The notes: a model not told the origin generated them from the letters alone. DNA of 64,000 nt from Bacteroidota bacterium (GCA_947450025.1 CANFTW010000004.1:186001-250000); one strand, 5' to 3'. Positions 18,142-27,108 are shown, numbered from the stretch's first letter. A program made the numbers and translations.

Positions 18142-19452
18142 TTATCTAGGACGATGAGATCCTCCGCCGCCGCCGCCATTATTACCAGGAGAATTTCCAC
18201 CTCCGCCATTATTACTTGGGAAATTAGGGGTAGGACTTTGTCTAACAGGAGCCTCATAACGTGGTGTTTCTAATATCTGAGGTCTCACCTTCTCGGGTTC
18301 TTGAGTTTTAATAGGATTTTGTCTAGTTGGAGTAGATTGATCTGAATTCCGAATAGGCTGATCTTTTATTGGATTTGAATTAATATCTCTAACAGGATTA
18401 TTCCTAGAAGGTTCGGTTGTTCTTATAGGTTCGTCAATTGTTGAATTTGAATGAGATTGATTGATTCCTCCATTTCTTATTGGAACACCATTGTTATTTA
18501 CTCTTACAGGTTCATTCATAGTGGCATTACCTCTTGGCGAAGAAATCTCTGAGAATTTAACTGCTCTACCTTGTTGTTCGGCCACACCGTCAACAAACTT
18601 TTGTGCATATGAATCTCTTTTTTCAACCAGTCCAGGATTTGAAGTTCGATGACTATTTCCACCTCCATGGGATGATCTTGGACCATATGTATAGCTACTA
18701 TTATAATCATAACTATTATAATAACCCCAACCATTATTATATCCATAACCACCATAACCATACGGGTAACCATAACCACTGAAACCACCATATCCATAAT
18801 TCCCATATCCAAAGCCAAAACCAAATGAATTTCCATAACCGTAAGGATTACCATAACCATAGTAATTGCCATAATATCCATTGTGAAACCCATTATTATA
18901 TCCCTGCATGTAACCCGCCATATATGGATTATATCCACCATACCCATAATTTGGAGAACAACCCCAGCCCCAATTATTATAAAAATTAATGGATGGATTA
19001 TAGCTATACGAATTATAACTAGACCCCCACCAGCTGTAACCATTATAAACACTCACACCATAATTATAAGGATTATTACTATACCAATATGAATTAGTGT
19101 AATAATTATCATAATAACTCAATCCATTAATATTATTATTGAAACGTTTTACACGAGTTGCGTATTCATAGTCATAATAATCGTCGTACTTAAACTCTCT
19201 ATCTTTATAATAGGGATTAGCATCATCTTTTTCTTTTTGAGCTTTTTTGACAGCCGCTATTGAATCATTATAACGCTTATCTGACGCTTCTTTAGCTTGT
19301 TTTTTTATTGCCGCAATACGAGCTGCCTCTATTCTATCTTCTTTCGGATTAGCATATACATCATCATTATAAGATGAAACCCCTTGTTTTTGAGTAACAC
19401 ATGAAGATAAAAGCACTAAGGCTACATTAAATATGATAACTAATTTTTTCAT
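18142..19452 (-). CDS. Low-complexity Tyr/Gly/Asn-rich lipoprotein, function unknown
   Basis: 436 residues. A lipobox (VLLSSC, Cys18) predicts a lipid anchor. Residues ~35-75 are charged and helical (EAARIAAIKKQAKEASDKRY). Residues ~88-265 are almost entirely Tyr, Gly, Asn and Ser (NYGYGGYNPYM, GYGNPYGYGN), and the tail is Pro/Arg/Asn-rich, ending in poly-Gly and RPR. No catalytic domain is visible. It precedes the FadL-type porin and is divergent from proS. The composition resembles phase-separating or amyloid-prone segments, but that is inference. It could be a surface-scaffold or matrix lipoprotein. The divergent upstream region holds two inverted repeats. Confidence 0.75.
   Translation of the reverse strand: MKKLVIIFNVALVLLSSCVTQKQGVSSYNDDVYANPKEDRIEAARIAAIKKQAKEASDKRYNDSIAAVKKAQKEKDDANPYYKDREFKYDDYYDYEYATRVKRFNNNINGLSYYDNYYTNSYWYSNNPYNYGVSVYNGYSWWGSSYNSYSYNPSINFYNNWGWGCSPNYGYGGYNPYMAGYMQGYNNGFHNGYYGNYYGYGNPYGYGNSFGFGFGYGNYGYGGFSGYGYPYGYGGYGYNNGWGYYNSYDYNSSYTYGPRSSHGGGNSHRTSNPGLVEKRDSYAQKFVDGVAEQQGRAVKFSEISSPRGNATMNEPVRVNNNGVPIRNGGINQSHSNSTIDEPIRTTEPSRNNPVRDINSNPIKDQPIRNSDQSTPTRQNPIKTQEPEKVRPQILETPRYEAPVRQSPTPNFPSNNGGGGNSPGNNGGGGGGSHRPR
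18690..18990. repeat. Low-complexity imperfect DNA repeats within the Tyr/Gly-rich coding region
   Basis: The segment is dominated by degenerate CCATAACCATA/CCATATCC units, which encode the Gly-Tyr-Gly-Asn blocks on the minus strand. There is no uniform spacer, so it is a coding low-complexity tract prone to slippage and not a CRISPR array. Confidence 0.7.
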
Positions 19453-19474
19453 TTTATTAGTTTTTAAAATATCA

Positions 19475-19486
19475 GACGTAAACGTC
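19475..19486. promoter_or_regulatory. Inverted repeat GACGT-AA-ACGTC upstream of the lipoprotein gene
   Basis: A 5-bp inverted repeat with a 2-base spacer, 22 bases before the lipoprotein ATG at 19452. It is short, so the match could be chance; it is noted because a second palindrome lies 33 bases away in the same divergent region. Confidence 0.25.
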
Positions 19487-19497
19487 CAATAAAAGTT

Positions 19498-19505
19498 TAA
19501 ATTTG
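19498..19505 (+). promoter_or_regulatory. -7 promoter element for the proS operon
   Basis: TAAATTTG matches TAnnTTTG and lies 81 bases before the proS ATG, giving a leader that contains the 14-bp palindrome. No clear -33 element is seen. Confidence 0.4.
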
Positions 19506-19519
19506 CACGGGGAATGCAA

Positions 19520-19533
19520 TGGTAAATTTACCA
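19520..19533. promoter_or_regulatory. Perfect 14-bp palindrome in the proS leader / lipoprotein-proS divergent region
   Basis: TGGTAAATTTACCA reads identically on both strands. It lies 15 bases after the proS -7 element and 53 bases before the ATG, where a bound repressor would block early transcription. No T-box or other RNA leader is recognised. Confidence 0.35.
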
Positions 19534-19586
19534 AATTAAGTGCCAACCCGATTATAAAATTTATTATTTAACATTTGTTAATAAAC

Positions 19587-21065
19587 ATGAGTAAAGAATT
19601 AACGTCTCGCGCTGAAGATTACAGTAAATGGTATAATGACATTGTGGTTAAGGCTGACTTAGCAGACCATTCTGCGGTTAGAGGTTGTATGGTGATTAAA
19701 CCATACGGCTATGGTATCTGGGAAAACATGCAAAAAACATTAGATAAGATGTTTAAAGAAACTGGTCATCAAAACGCTTATTTTCCCCTATTCATTCCAA
19801 AAAGTTTATTTGAAGCGGAAGAGAAAAATGCAGAAGGATTTGCTAAAGAATGCGCTGTGGTTACTCACTATCGTTTAAAAACAAATCCGAATGATAAATC
19901 GAAATTAATTGTAGATCCAGAAGCTAAATTAGAAGAAGAATTAATTGTTCGTCCTACCAGTGAAGCTATTATTTGGAATACCTACAAAGGTTGGATTCAA
20001 TCTTACCGTGATTTACCTATTTTAGTAAATCAATGGGCAAATGTGGTGCGTTGGGAAATGCGTACTCGTTTATTTTTACGAACAGCTGAATTCCTATGGC
20101 AAGAAGGACATACCGCTCATGCTACAAAAGAGGAGGCTATTTCAGAAACCAAACAAATGTTAGAGGTTTATGCTGACTTTGTAGAAAATTGGATGGCTGT
20201 GCCGGTTGTTAAAGGAGTAAAATCGGCTAATGAACGATTTGCAGGTGCAGATGACACATATTGTATTGAAGCCATGATGCAAGATGGTAAAGCCTTACAA
20301 GCGGGAACATCTCATTTTTTAGGGCAGAATTTCGCTAAAGCATTTGATGTAAAGTATGTGACTAAAGACAATAAGCAAGAATTTGTTTGGGCAACATCTT
20401 GGGGAGTTTCTACTCGTTTAATTGGGGCATTAATTATGAGTCACAGTGATGATAATGGATTAGTATTGCCTCCAAAATTAGCTCCTATACAGGTTGTTAT
20501 TGTTCCGATTTATAAGGGTGATGACGGTTTAGCGAAAGTGTCTGAAACAGCAAATGACATTAAAAAGAAATTACAAGCAAAAGGTATTTCTGTAAAATAT
20601 GATGACAGAGACTCACAAAGACCAGGTTGGAAATTTGCAGAATATGAATTAAAAGGTGTGCCAGTTCGAATTGCAATTGGAGAAAGAGATTTAGCAAATG
20701 GTACTGTAGAAATTGCTCGAAGAGATACTTTAACTAAAGAAACTGTAAACATTGAAGGCATCGATTCATTAATAGAAAATTTATTAAATGATATTCAATT
20801 AAATTTATTTAATAAAGCAAAAGCTCGTAATCAAGAATTAACAACTACTGTAAATTCATACGAAGAATTTAAAAAAGTATTAGACGAAAAAACTGGCTTT
20901 GTTTATGCACATTGGGATGGTACTCCAGAAACAGAAGAAAAAATAAAAGAAGAAACAAAAGCAACGATTCGTTGTATTCCATTAAATAATGTGCAAGAAG
21001 CTGGTGTTTGCATATATAGCGGTAAACCAAGCACACAACGTGTATTATTTGCAAGAGCATATTAA
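19587..21065 (+). CDS. proS: Prolyl-tRNA synthetase, archaeal/eukaryal-type (ProS type 3)
   Basis: 492 residues from the ATG at 19587; an in-frame TTG at 19575 would add only four residues and is not preferred. The N-terminus [49 protein letters not shown] (motif 2 region), WRTAEF-like [17 protein letters not shown] and [10 protein letters not shown] are typical of the short class IIa enzyme. It lacks the editing insertion of E. coli ProS and ends in the C-terminal domain containing the Tyr end (ARAY). It charges tRNA-Pro. It leads an operon with gpmA, a HAD phosphatase and map. Confidence 0.96.
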   Translation: MSKELTSRAEDYSKWYNDIVVKADLADHSAVRGCMVIKPYGYGIWENMQKTLDKMFKETGHQNAYFPLFIPKSLFEAEEKNAEGFAKECAVVTHYRLKTNPNDKSKLIVDPEAKLEEELIVRPTSEAIIWNTYKGWIQSYRDLPILVNQWANVVRWEMRTRLFLRTAEFLWQEGHTAHATKEEAISETKQMLEVYADFVENWMAVPVVKGVKSANERFAGADDTYCIEAMMQDGKALQAGTSHFLGQNFAKAFDVKYVTKDNKQEFVWATSWGVSTRLIGALIMSHSDDNGLVLPPKLAPIQVVIVPIYKGDDGLAKVSETANDIKKKLQAKGISVKYDDRDSQRPGWKFAEYELKGVPVRIAIGERDLANGTVEIARRDTLTKETVNIEGIDSLIENLLNDIQLNLFNKAKARNQELTTTVNSYEEFKKVLDEKTGFVYAHWDGTPETEEKIKEETKATIRCIPLNNVQEAGVCIYSGKPSTQRVLFARAY

Positions 21066-21098
21066 AAATAAATTGTTAAACTATATTAGAATTATAAA

Positions 21099-21704
21099 AT
21101 GGCAACTTTAATTATCTTTCGTCACGGACAAAGCGTTTGGAATTTAGAAAATAAATTTACTGGATGGGTAGATGTTGAATTAACAGAAAAAGGAATTCAA
21201 GAAGCAAGAAATGCAGGTGAAAAATTAAAACCGTTTAAATTTGATTTAGCCTTTGCTTCTGATTTGCAACGTGCGCAAAATACACTAAAATTAGCATTAG
21301 AGGTTTCGAATCAACCAAGTGTCCCAACTACATACAACAAAGCTTTAAATGAGCGTATGTATGGCGATTTACAAGGCTTAGACAAAACTGAAACTGCACT
21401 AAAATTTGGAGAAGACCAAGTTAAAATTTGGAGAAGAAGTTATGATATTGCTCCTCCAAATGGAGAAAGCTTAAAAGATACGGCTGCTCGTGTAATCCCC
21501 TATTTTAAATCTGAAATTGAGCCTAAATTAAAAGAAGGAAAAAACATTGTGATAGCAGCTCATGGAAATAGTTTACGTGCGCTAATTATGTATTTAGAAA
21601 ACATGACACCTCAACAAATTTTAGAATTTGAAATTGGCACAGCAATCCCGCGTCATTATGAACTAGATTCAGAATTAAACGTTTTAAAAGCCGAAAATTT
21701 ATAA
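21099..21704 (+). CDS. gpmA: 2,3-bisphosphoglycerate-dependent phosphoglycerate mutase
   Basis: 201 residues. The phosphohistidine motif IFRHGQSVWN, then FTGWVDVELTEKG, catalytic-Glu region LNERMYGDLQG, PPNGESLKD and AAHGNSLRAL are all present. The length is slightly short of E. coli GpmA (about 250) but usual for Bacteroidota and related phyla. It interconverts 3- and 2-phosphoglycerate in glycolysis and gluconeogenesis. The gap after proS is 33 bases, and the next gene starts 2 bases after its stop, so it is embedded in an operon. Confidence 0.93.
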   Translation: MATLIIFRHGQSVWNLENKFTGWVDVELTEKGIQEARNAGEKLKPFKFDLAFASDLQRAQNTLKLALEVSNQPSVPTTYNKALNERMYGDLQGLDKTETALKFGEDQVKIWRRSYDIAPPNGESLKDTAARVIPYFKSEIEPKLKEGKNIVIAAHGNSLRALIMYLENMTPQQILEFEIGTAIPRHYELDSELNVLKAENL

Positions 21705-21706
21705 AA

Positions 21707-22165
21707 ATGGAAGCTCAATTCATAAATAATAATAGCAAAACTATTGCCATTGATTTTGATGGAACCATTGTTGAACATCAATATCCTCGAATAGGAAAAG
21801 AAATGCTGTTTGCATTTGCTACAATCAAAGAATTACAAAAAAAAGGACACAAATTAATTTTACACACCTATCGCACTGGCTCTCTTTTGGATGAGGCTGT
21901 AGAATATTGTAAACAAAATGGAGTAGAGTTTTATGCCGTGAATAAAAATTATCCTGAAGAAGTAATTACTGAGGATACTCCAAGAAAATTAAATGTAGAT
22001 ATTTTTATTGATGACAGAAATGTTGGTGGATTTTTAGGATGGAGCACCACATGGCAAATATTACATCCTGAAGGAGGAGAATTTAATCACATGGTTAAAA
22101 ATCCTGAAGCGCATCACAATTACAAACAAGAAAAAACATTTTTCCAAAAATTATTCGGCAAATGA
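21707..22165 (+). CDS. Small HAD-superfamily hydrolase
   Basis: 152 residues. Motif I is AIDFDGTIVEH near residue 15, motif II is a Thr in LILHTYRTG, and motif IV is FIDDRNVGG; only a minimal cap is possible at this length. The tail HHNYKQEKTFFQKLFGK is basic. Such small HAD proteins in Bacteroidota resemble a family of BT0820-like phosphatases with unknown substrates. It is 2 bases after gpmA and overlaps map by 4 bases (ATGA), so it is translationally coupled to a methionine aminopeptidase. Whether that pairing is functional is unknown. Confidence 0.8.
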   Translation: MEAQFINNNSKTIAIDFDGTIVEHQYPRIGKEMLFAFATIKELQKKGHKLILHTYRTGSLLDEAVEYCKQNGVEFYAVNKNYPEEVITEDTPRKLNVDIFIDDRNVGGFLGWSTTWQILHPEGGEFNHMVKNPEAHHNYKQEKTFFQKLFGK

Positions 22166-22947
22166 TAACGATAAAAACACGAGAAGAAATTGAATTGATG
22201 AGAGAAGCTGCCTTAAGCGTCTCTAAAACATTAGGCATCGTTGCTAAAGAAATTAAACCAGGCGTATCGACTCTTTACTTAGATAAAATTGCTGAACAGT
22301 ATATTAGAGATAATGGAGGTATTCCTGCCTTTAAAGGATATGGGCATAAGAAAAACCCCTTTCCTGCAACACTCTGCATGTCTTTAAACGCTGCTGTTGT
22401 TCATGGAATCCCAAATGACAAACCATTGGAAGAGGGTGATATTATTTCTGTAGATTGTGGTGTTGTGAAGAACGGATATTTCGGAGATCATGCTTATACT
22501 TTTGGAGTTGGACAAATTGCACCAGAAGTTCAAAAACTACTAGATGTTACAAAAGAATCTCTTTATGTTGGGATTGAGCAAATGAAAAGTGGAAACCGCA
22601 TTGGAGATATTAGCTACGCGATTCAACAATACGCCGAAAAACATGGTTATGGAGTAGTCAGAGAATTATGTGGGCATGGTTTAGGTAAAAACTTACATGA
22701 AGAACCAGAGGTTCCAAATTATGGCAAACGCGGAGATGGCCCTAAATTAAGAGACGGGATGGTTTTGGCTATTGAACCGATGATTAATATGGGCAAAAGA
22801 AATATAAAATTTTTAAATGACGGTTGGACTGTTTTAACATCTGATGGCCTTCCTTCAGCACATTTTGAGCATGATGTGGCATTAATAGATGGGAAACCTG
22901 AAATCCTATCATCATTCAAATACGTAGAAGAAGCATTGGGTATTTAA
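22162..22947 (+). CDS. map: Methionine aminopeptidase type I
   Basis: 261 residues. The metal ligands are visible in order: Asp in ISVDCGV, Asp in FGDHAYTF, His in CGHGLGKNLHEEP, Glu in AIEPM and Glu in FEHDVAL. The N-terminus MITIKTREEIELMREAA is the family norm, supporting the ATG that overlaps the HAD gene stop. It removes the initiator Met from nascent proteins. No terminator hairpin is obvious in the 95-base gap that follows. Confidence 0.97.
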   Translation: MITIKTREEIELMREAALSVSKTLGIVAKEIKPGVSTLYLDKIAEQYIRDNGGIPAFKGYGHKKNPFPATLCMSLNAAVVHGIPNDKPLEEGDIISVDCGVVKNGYFGDHAYTFGVGQIAPEVQKLLDVTKESLYVGIEQMKSGNRIGDISYAIQQYAEKHGYGVVRELCGHGLGKNLHEEPEVPNYGKRGDGPKLRDGMVLAIEPMINMGKRNIKFLNDGWTVLTSDGLPSAHFEHDVALIDGKPEILSSFKYVEEALGI

Positions 22948-23042
22948 ATAGATTTTTGTCAATAAGTGCAACTATTATTATTTGGCTATATCATTAAAAA
23001 TTACTTACTTGCATAGGTTTTTTAGCAATAAACATTTAAATT

Positions 23043-23963
23043 ATGACGATGAACATTAAAAAAATTAAGTTAAACACAAAAATAATCGCTTTTGGATTAG
23101 CTTCTTTATTAATCTATTCTTGCGGAGATTCTAAATCAACTGTTACTGAAGCTAGTGGAGATGATTTAGCAGATACCGACACGGTTAAAGCAGTTGCTTT
23201 AAATGTAGGTGGCGAATTATTTAGCGTTCCGTCTCCTATTCAAACAGCTTTATTGATTCAAAAATCTGGTATTGCTTATGACAAAACCATTTTAAATGCA
23301 AGTAATAAAAATGGGCAATATACAACTGAATTTGCAAAATCTTTAAACTTAGGGATTTATGGTGCAGATTTAGGATATGTGAGTATGTATAATCAAACTC
23401 AAGATGCTTTAGGCTATTTAGGTGCCGTTAAACAATTGGCTGACAAATTAGGTGTTTCTGCAGCGTTTGATCAAACGACTATGAAGCGCATTAATGACAA
23501 TATTTCTAATAAGGATAGTATGTTGGTTTTGGTTGGACTTGCCTACAGAGCTAGTGATTCTTTCTTAAAAACAAATAAACGTCCTGAAATTAGTAGTTTA
23601 ATATTAACAGGTGGTTGGATAGAAAGTATGAATTTTTCCGTTCTTGCTTACAAGAAAAAACAAACTTCTGAAATCAAAAATCGTATTGCTGGGCAAAAAC
23701 AAGCATTAAATAGTATTATTAAATTGATGAATTCTCACAATTTACAAGCAGCAACTGACTTAATGAAACAATTTGAAGAATTATCAAAAATATATGAAGG
23801 TGTAACTACTAAATATACATTTGTTGAACCGACAACTGACGAAGCTAAAAAAATCACTTATATCAATAGTGTTAGTGAAGTATTGATTACTGATGAGCAA
23901 ATAGAAAAAATAGCAGTAATTATCACATCTATTCGCGAAAAAATCATTAACGCAAAATCTTAA
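23043..23963 (+). CDS. Predicted lipoprotein, function unknown
   Basis: 306 residues. A signal sequence ends in LIYSCGDS (lipobox Cys at about 27). The acidic linker ASGDDLADTDT is followed by a largely helical domain (repeated KQLADKLGV, IKLMNSHNLQAATDLMKQFEEL, IREKIINA) without known catalytic motifs. A second ATG two codons downstream is equally possible. It is followed 15 bases later by another exported unknown protein, so the two probably form an operon. Similar proteins occur widely in Bacteroidota as conserved hypotheticals. Confidence 0.7.
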   Translation: MTMNIKKIKLNTKIIAFGLASLLIYSCGDSKSTVTEASGDDLADTDTVKAVALNVGGELFSVPSPIQTALLIQKSGIAYDKTILNASNKNGQYTTEFAKSLNLGIYGADLGYVSMYNQTQDALGYLGAVKQLADKLGVSAAFDQTTMKRINDNISNKDSMLVLVGLAYRASDSFLKTNKRPEISSLILTGGWIESMNFSVLAYKKKQTSEIKNRIAGQKQALNSIIKLMNSHNLQAATDLMKQFEELSKIYEGVTTKYTFVEPTTDEAKKITYINSVSEVLITDEQIEKIAVIITSIREKIINAKS

Positions 23964-23978
23964 TAATTATAATCAAAG

Positions 23979-24410
23979 ATGAAAAAGAATTTATACAAAG
24001 GCCTTTTAATTTTATCTATTATAGGCTTATCAAATAAAGCTAATGCACAATGTGATTCTATTGCCAATATTTGTGCAAAACATATTATTGCTCAGTTTAT
24101 TTCAGATGGACAATCATACCGTTCATTGTTATTGAATTCAGAAGAGATGGCTGAATTTCATACCACTTTTTTTGGAGAAACTACTTATCGTTTAGCTGCT
24201 TGTAGTGGCAAAACGGATGGTAATTTAATATTCAATATTTATGACCAAGACCGTCATTTATTATTCACGAATAAAAACCATGCTAATGCACCTTATTGGG
24301 ATTTTAAGATAAAATCAACTTTAGATTGTATTATAGAAGCTCAATTGGACCCAAACAAAAATGCTGGTTCAGGATGTGCGGTTATTTTAATCGGATTTAA
24401 ACAAAAATAA
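23979..24410 (+). CDS. Small exported protein, function unknown
   Basis: 143 residues with a signal peptide ending NKANAQ (about residue 24). Cysteines occur at CDSIANIC near the mature N-terminus, in AACSG, in LDCI and in SGCAV, suggesting disulfides in the periplasm. The tail ILIGFKQK has the hydrophobic end of a beta-sandwich. No recognised domain. Paired with the preceding lipoprotein gene. Confidence 0.65.
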   Translation: MKKNLYKGLLILSIIGLSNKANAQCDSIANICAKHIIAQFISDGQSYRSLLLNSEEMAEFHTTFFGETTYRLAACSGKTDGNLIFNIYDQDRHLLFTNKNHANAPYWDFKIKSTLDCIIEAQLDPNKNAGSGCAVILIGFKQK

Positions 24411-24422
24411 ATACCAAAATAT

Positions 24423-24451
24423 AAGCTTAAATAAAAATATTATTTGTGCTT
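24423..24451. terminator. Weak bidirectional hairpin between convergent genes
   Basis: AAGC..AAATAA and TTATTT..GCTT form an imperfect AT-rich hairpin between the stops of the small exported protein and the TonB receptor. It is the only terminator candidate in this 44-base gap; stability is doubtful. Confidence 0.35.
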
Positions 24452-24454
24452 GAA

Positions 24455-26890
24455 TTAAAATTTAAGATTTAAGCCTATCATAAAATGAGTTGGTGCAGCA
24501 GGGGCTAAATAATTTGATGAATACATTTTTTTATCGCCACTGCCATCTGTCATCAAATACGTGTAGTTATAGCCATTAGTTTCATAGACTGTATTAGAAA
24601 TATTATAAATCACAGCAATGAAATTAATCTCTTTTACTAATTTAGTATAAATGGTATAATTAATTCTTAAATCTGATACTAAATAATCGTGAATCGATCT
24701 TTGATTATTTGAAGTATTATCTAAGTATTGTTTGCCAACATATTTATTTAAAAATCCTATTTCTAAATTTTTAATTGGTTTAAAAATAAAATTTGCAGCA
24801 GCAATAACATTGGGAGAAAAAGAAATATCGGTATTAGTATGCTTAACCGTATCCTGCACGTAGGTGTCGTAATTATCAATAAACTCAGAAATTGCTTTTA
24901 CTTTATTTTGCGATAAGGTTATATTTCCATTAAAGGTAAAATACTTTGACATATTTGCACTTAGCTCAAACTCCACTCCTCTTCTGTAACTAGTTTCTAC
25001 ATTTATTCTATTATAGGCGCCAACATCATTAATTTGTCCATTCAGTACTAATTGATTTTTATATTCCATATCATATAAGTTTAACCCAATACTTATATTT
25101 TTTAAACGATGGTTTACTCCGATTTCTAAATCATTTAACTGTTCTGATTTTGGTCTACTCTTAACAGTTGATTGAACAAAATCATCTCTGTTAGGTTCTT
25201 TATTTGCGATAGCATAGCTTACATAAATATTGGTGTTCTTTGTAAGTAAGTAATTTAATCCAACTTTAGGATTAAAAAATCCATATTTCGCATTTAACTC
25301 TTGCGCCACCACTAAAGATGTATCAAAACCCATAAATTTATAACCTACCACACGATATTGTAGATCAATAAATGCTGTTAATTTATCTGTAGGCCGAATC
25401 GTTGTTTTTAAATATACATTTCCATCCGTTTTAGTTGCTTTGTCATTATAATAGCGTGGTCGAAAATCATTGACATTACTAAACTGCGCCCAAATAACAT
25501 CACCATAATGTTTTCCTATATAAGTATTATAACCACCACCTAAAACAAAATTTAATAGTGTATTCGGTTTATAATTAATGTTTCCTATAACGCCTGTAAA
25601 ATCATTGTCTAACCATTTTTGTCTAATTAAATCGGTTGTGGTAATTGTATCATGAGCGGTTATAATATTAGGCATATTATACTCGTTTAAAATTTGAGAC
25701 TGTTTGTATTGCTCGTAATAACCTTTTCCTTTTGTATAATGGCCGGTTACATTGATTGTCAATTTATTATTTAACGCATGAATAAAATGTAATTGATAAT
25801 TGTCTTGCTTATAATTATCTGTTTCATTACTATAATATTTAATATTTCCATTTGCATCATAATATGTGCCACAAGAATTGTCTGTTCTATTACCATTCTT
25901 GATACTATCTTGCAAAACATAATTCCAAGCTTGGTAAGTTTTTTCCCAACCACTATACATAATGGCTTTTACAGATGTCTTTTTTCCGTAGTAACCAGCC
26001 GCAACATAAAATGAATTTAAATTTGATTTGGCTCTATCAATATAGCCATCGCTGTTGATACGGGAAGCTCTAGCATCAAATGTGAAATGATTATTAATTA
26101 AACCTGTTCCAGCGGCGATGGTATTTTTCATGGTGTTAAATGAGCCATAACTATTATTAATTTGCGCATAAGCTTTTTCGTTTAGCTGGTTAGTTTGCAT
26201 ATTAATACTCGCACCAAAAGCACCGGCACCATTTGCAGATGTTCCTACACCGCGTTGAACTTGTATATTATTGGTTGATGATAAAAAGTCTGGCATATCT
26301 ACAAAATAAGTGCCTTGACTTTCTGCATCATTTACAGGAACCCCATTTATAGTCACATTAATACGTGTTCCATCTGTTCCTCTAATTCGCATTCCGGTAT
26401 ATCCAACACCATTGCCTGCGTCGGAATTAATAACAACTGAGGCCATTGAATTTAAAGCATAAGGTAAATCTTGTCCTACATTTTGTTTTTTAATTTCTTC
26501 CGCACTTAAATCAGTGTGAGCAAAACCAGAGGTATTATCCACTCTAGTTGAATTTACCACAACTTCATCTAATGATTTATCATCTTGATTCATGGTAATT
26601 TCGATTGTCATATTATCTTTAATATCAATAGAATCTTCTTTTACTTTGTAACCAACACATTTAGTAACCAATACATATTTACCAGACTTTAAATTTGTGA
26701 ATTCAAATAATCCTGATGCATTTGATTGCGTTGATAAAAACGTGTTTTTTATTCCTATTACCGAAAAAGGAATTGGTTTTTTGTCAGGGTCAGATACAAA
26801 TCCACTTAATGTGACTTGTGCTTGCAAGATATACGAGCAAGATGAAAACATGGCTAAAGCCATCGCTTTTTTAATTGTTTTAAAGTTCAT
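24455..26890 (-). CDS. TonB-dependent outer membrane receptor, thiamine-riboswitch controlled (Omr1-like)
   Basis: 811 residues. A signal peptide (to about 24, ending LQAQ) is followed by a carboxypeptidase-like regulatory domain (VTLSGFVSDPDKKPIPFSVIGI, about 25-110). Next come a plug domain with VVVNSTRVD, GMRIRGTDGTRINVTINGVPVNDAESQGTYFVDMP, a long beta-barrel, and the C-terminal strand ending in LNLKF. No SusD partner is adjacent. A TPP riboswitch in the leader makes thiamine, a thiamine phosphate or a precursor the likely substrate, as proposed for the thiamin-regulated receptor Omr1 of Bacteroidetes. Expression should fall when TPP is abundant. Confidence 0.92.
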   Translation of the reverse strand: MNFKTIKKAMALAMFSSCSYILQAQVTLSGFVSDPDKKPIPFSVIGIKNTFLSTQSNASGLFEFTNLKSGKYVLVTKCVGYKVKEDSIDIKDNMTIEITMNQDDKSLDEVVVNSTRVDNTSGFAHTDLSAEEIKKQNVGQDLPYALNSMASVVINSDAGNGVGYTGMRIRGTDGTRINVTINGVPVNDAESQGTYFVDMPDFLSSTNNIQVQRGVGTSANGAGAFGASINMQTNQLNEKAYAQINNSYGSFNTMKNTIAAGTGLINNHFTFDARASRINSDGYIDRAKSNLNSFYVAAGYYGKKTSVKAIMYSGWEKTYQAWNYVLQDSIKNGNRTDNSCGTYYDANGNIKYYSNETDNYKQDNYQLHFIHALNNKLTINVTGHYTKGKGYYEQYKQSQILNEYNMPNIITAHDTITTTDLIRQKWLDNDFTGVIGNINYKPNTLLNFVLGGGYNTYIGKHYGDVIWAQFSNVNDFRPRYYNDKATKTDGNVYLKTTIRPTDKLTAFIDLQYRVVGYKFMGFDTSLVVAQELNAKYGFFNPKVGLNYLLTKNTNIYVSYAIANKEPNRDDFVQSTVKSRPKSEQLNDLEIGVNHRLKNISIGLNLYDMEYKNQLVLNGQINDVGAYNRINVETSYRRGVEFELSANMSKYFTFNGNITLSQNKVKAISEFIDNYDTYVQDTVKHTNTDISFSPNVIAAANFIFKPIKNLEIGFLNKYVGKQYLDNTSNNQRSIHDYLVSDLRINYTIYTKLVKEINFIAVIYNISNTVYETNGYNYTYLMTDGSGDKKMYSSNYLAPAAPTHFMIGLNLKF

Positions 26891-26948
26891 TTTTTACTTT
26901 TTTAATTGTTAATAATAATATCGCAAGGGGATGCGGTATCGTTGTTAA

Positions 26949-27066
26949 CTGTTTCCCTACGCAGGCATTACCCTGATCAGGTGCATACACACAAACGTTT
27001 GGCGTTTACATGTAATGGGTATAATCTCAGCTTTAAATAATAATTTATTTAAAGCACCCCTAAAGA
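26949..27066 (-). promoter_or_regulatory. TPP (thiamine pyrophosphate) riboswitch
   Basis: On the minus strand the conserved THI-box blocks appear in order: GGGGTGC, an 11-bp P3 hairpin (GCTTTAAATAA / TTATTTAAAGC), GCTGAGA, TATACCC, ACCTGATCAGGGTAATGCC and TGCGTAGGGA. GGGT/ACCC gives P2. An optional extra stem (AAACG / CGTTT) lies between ACCC and ACCTGATC. It sits 59 bases before the TonB receptor ATG. Downstream, CGCA-TCCCCT-TGCG can form a small hairpin, and its CCCC could alternatively pair with the aptamer GGGG, a possible expression platform. Confidence 0.96.
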
Positions 27067-27073
27067 TCTGCGG

Positions 27074-27081
27074 CAAATGTA
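27074..27081 (-). promoter_or_regulatory. -7 promoter element for the riboswitch-TonB receptor transcript
   Basis: TACATTTG on the minus strand matches TAnnTTTG and would start transcription right at the 5' edge of the riboswitch, which supports the pairing. No -33 TTG at standard distance was found. Confidence 0.55.
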
Positions 27082-27108
27082 ATTATTTTTTAGAAATAAA
27101 ATGAGAAA

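Noticed and set aside
18690-18990. CRISPR-like array of CCATAACC repeats
   Set aside because: No constant repeat length or spacers; it is the coding low-complexity tract of the Tyr/Gly-rich lipoprotein.
18516-19092. Long alternative frames on both strands (178 and 69 residues)
   Set aside because: They are Met/Ile/Val-rich shadows of the same low-complexity region and have no homology-like features.
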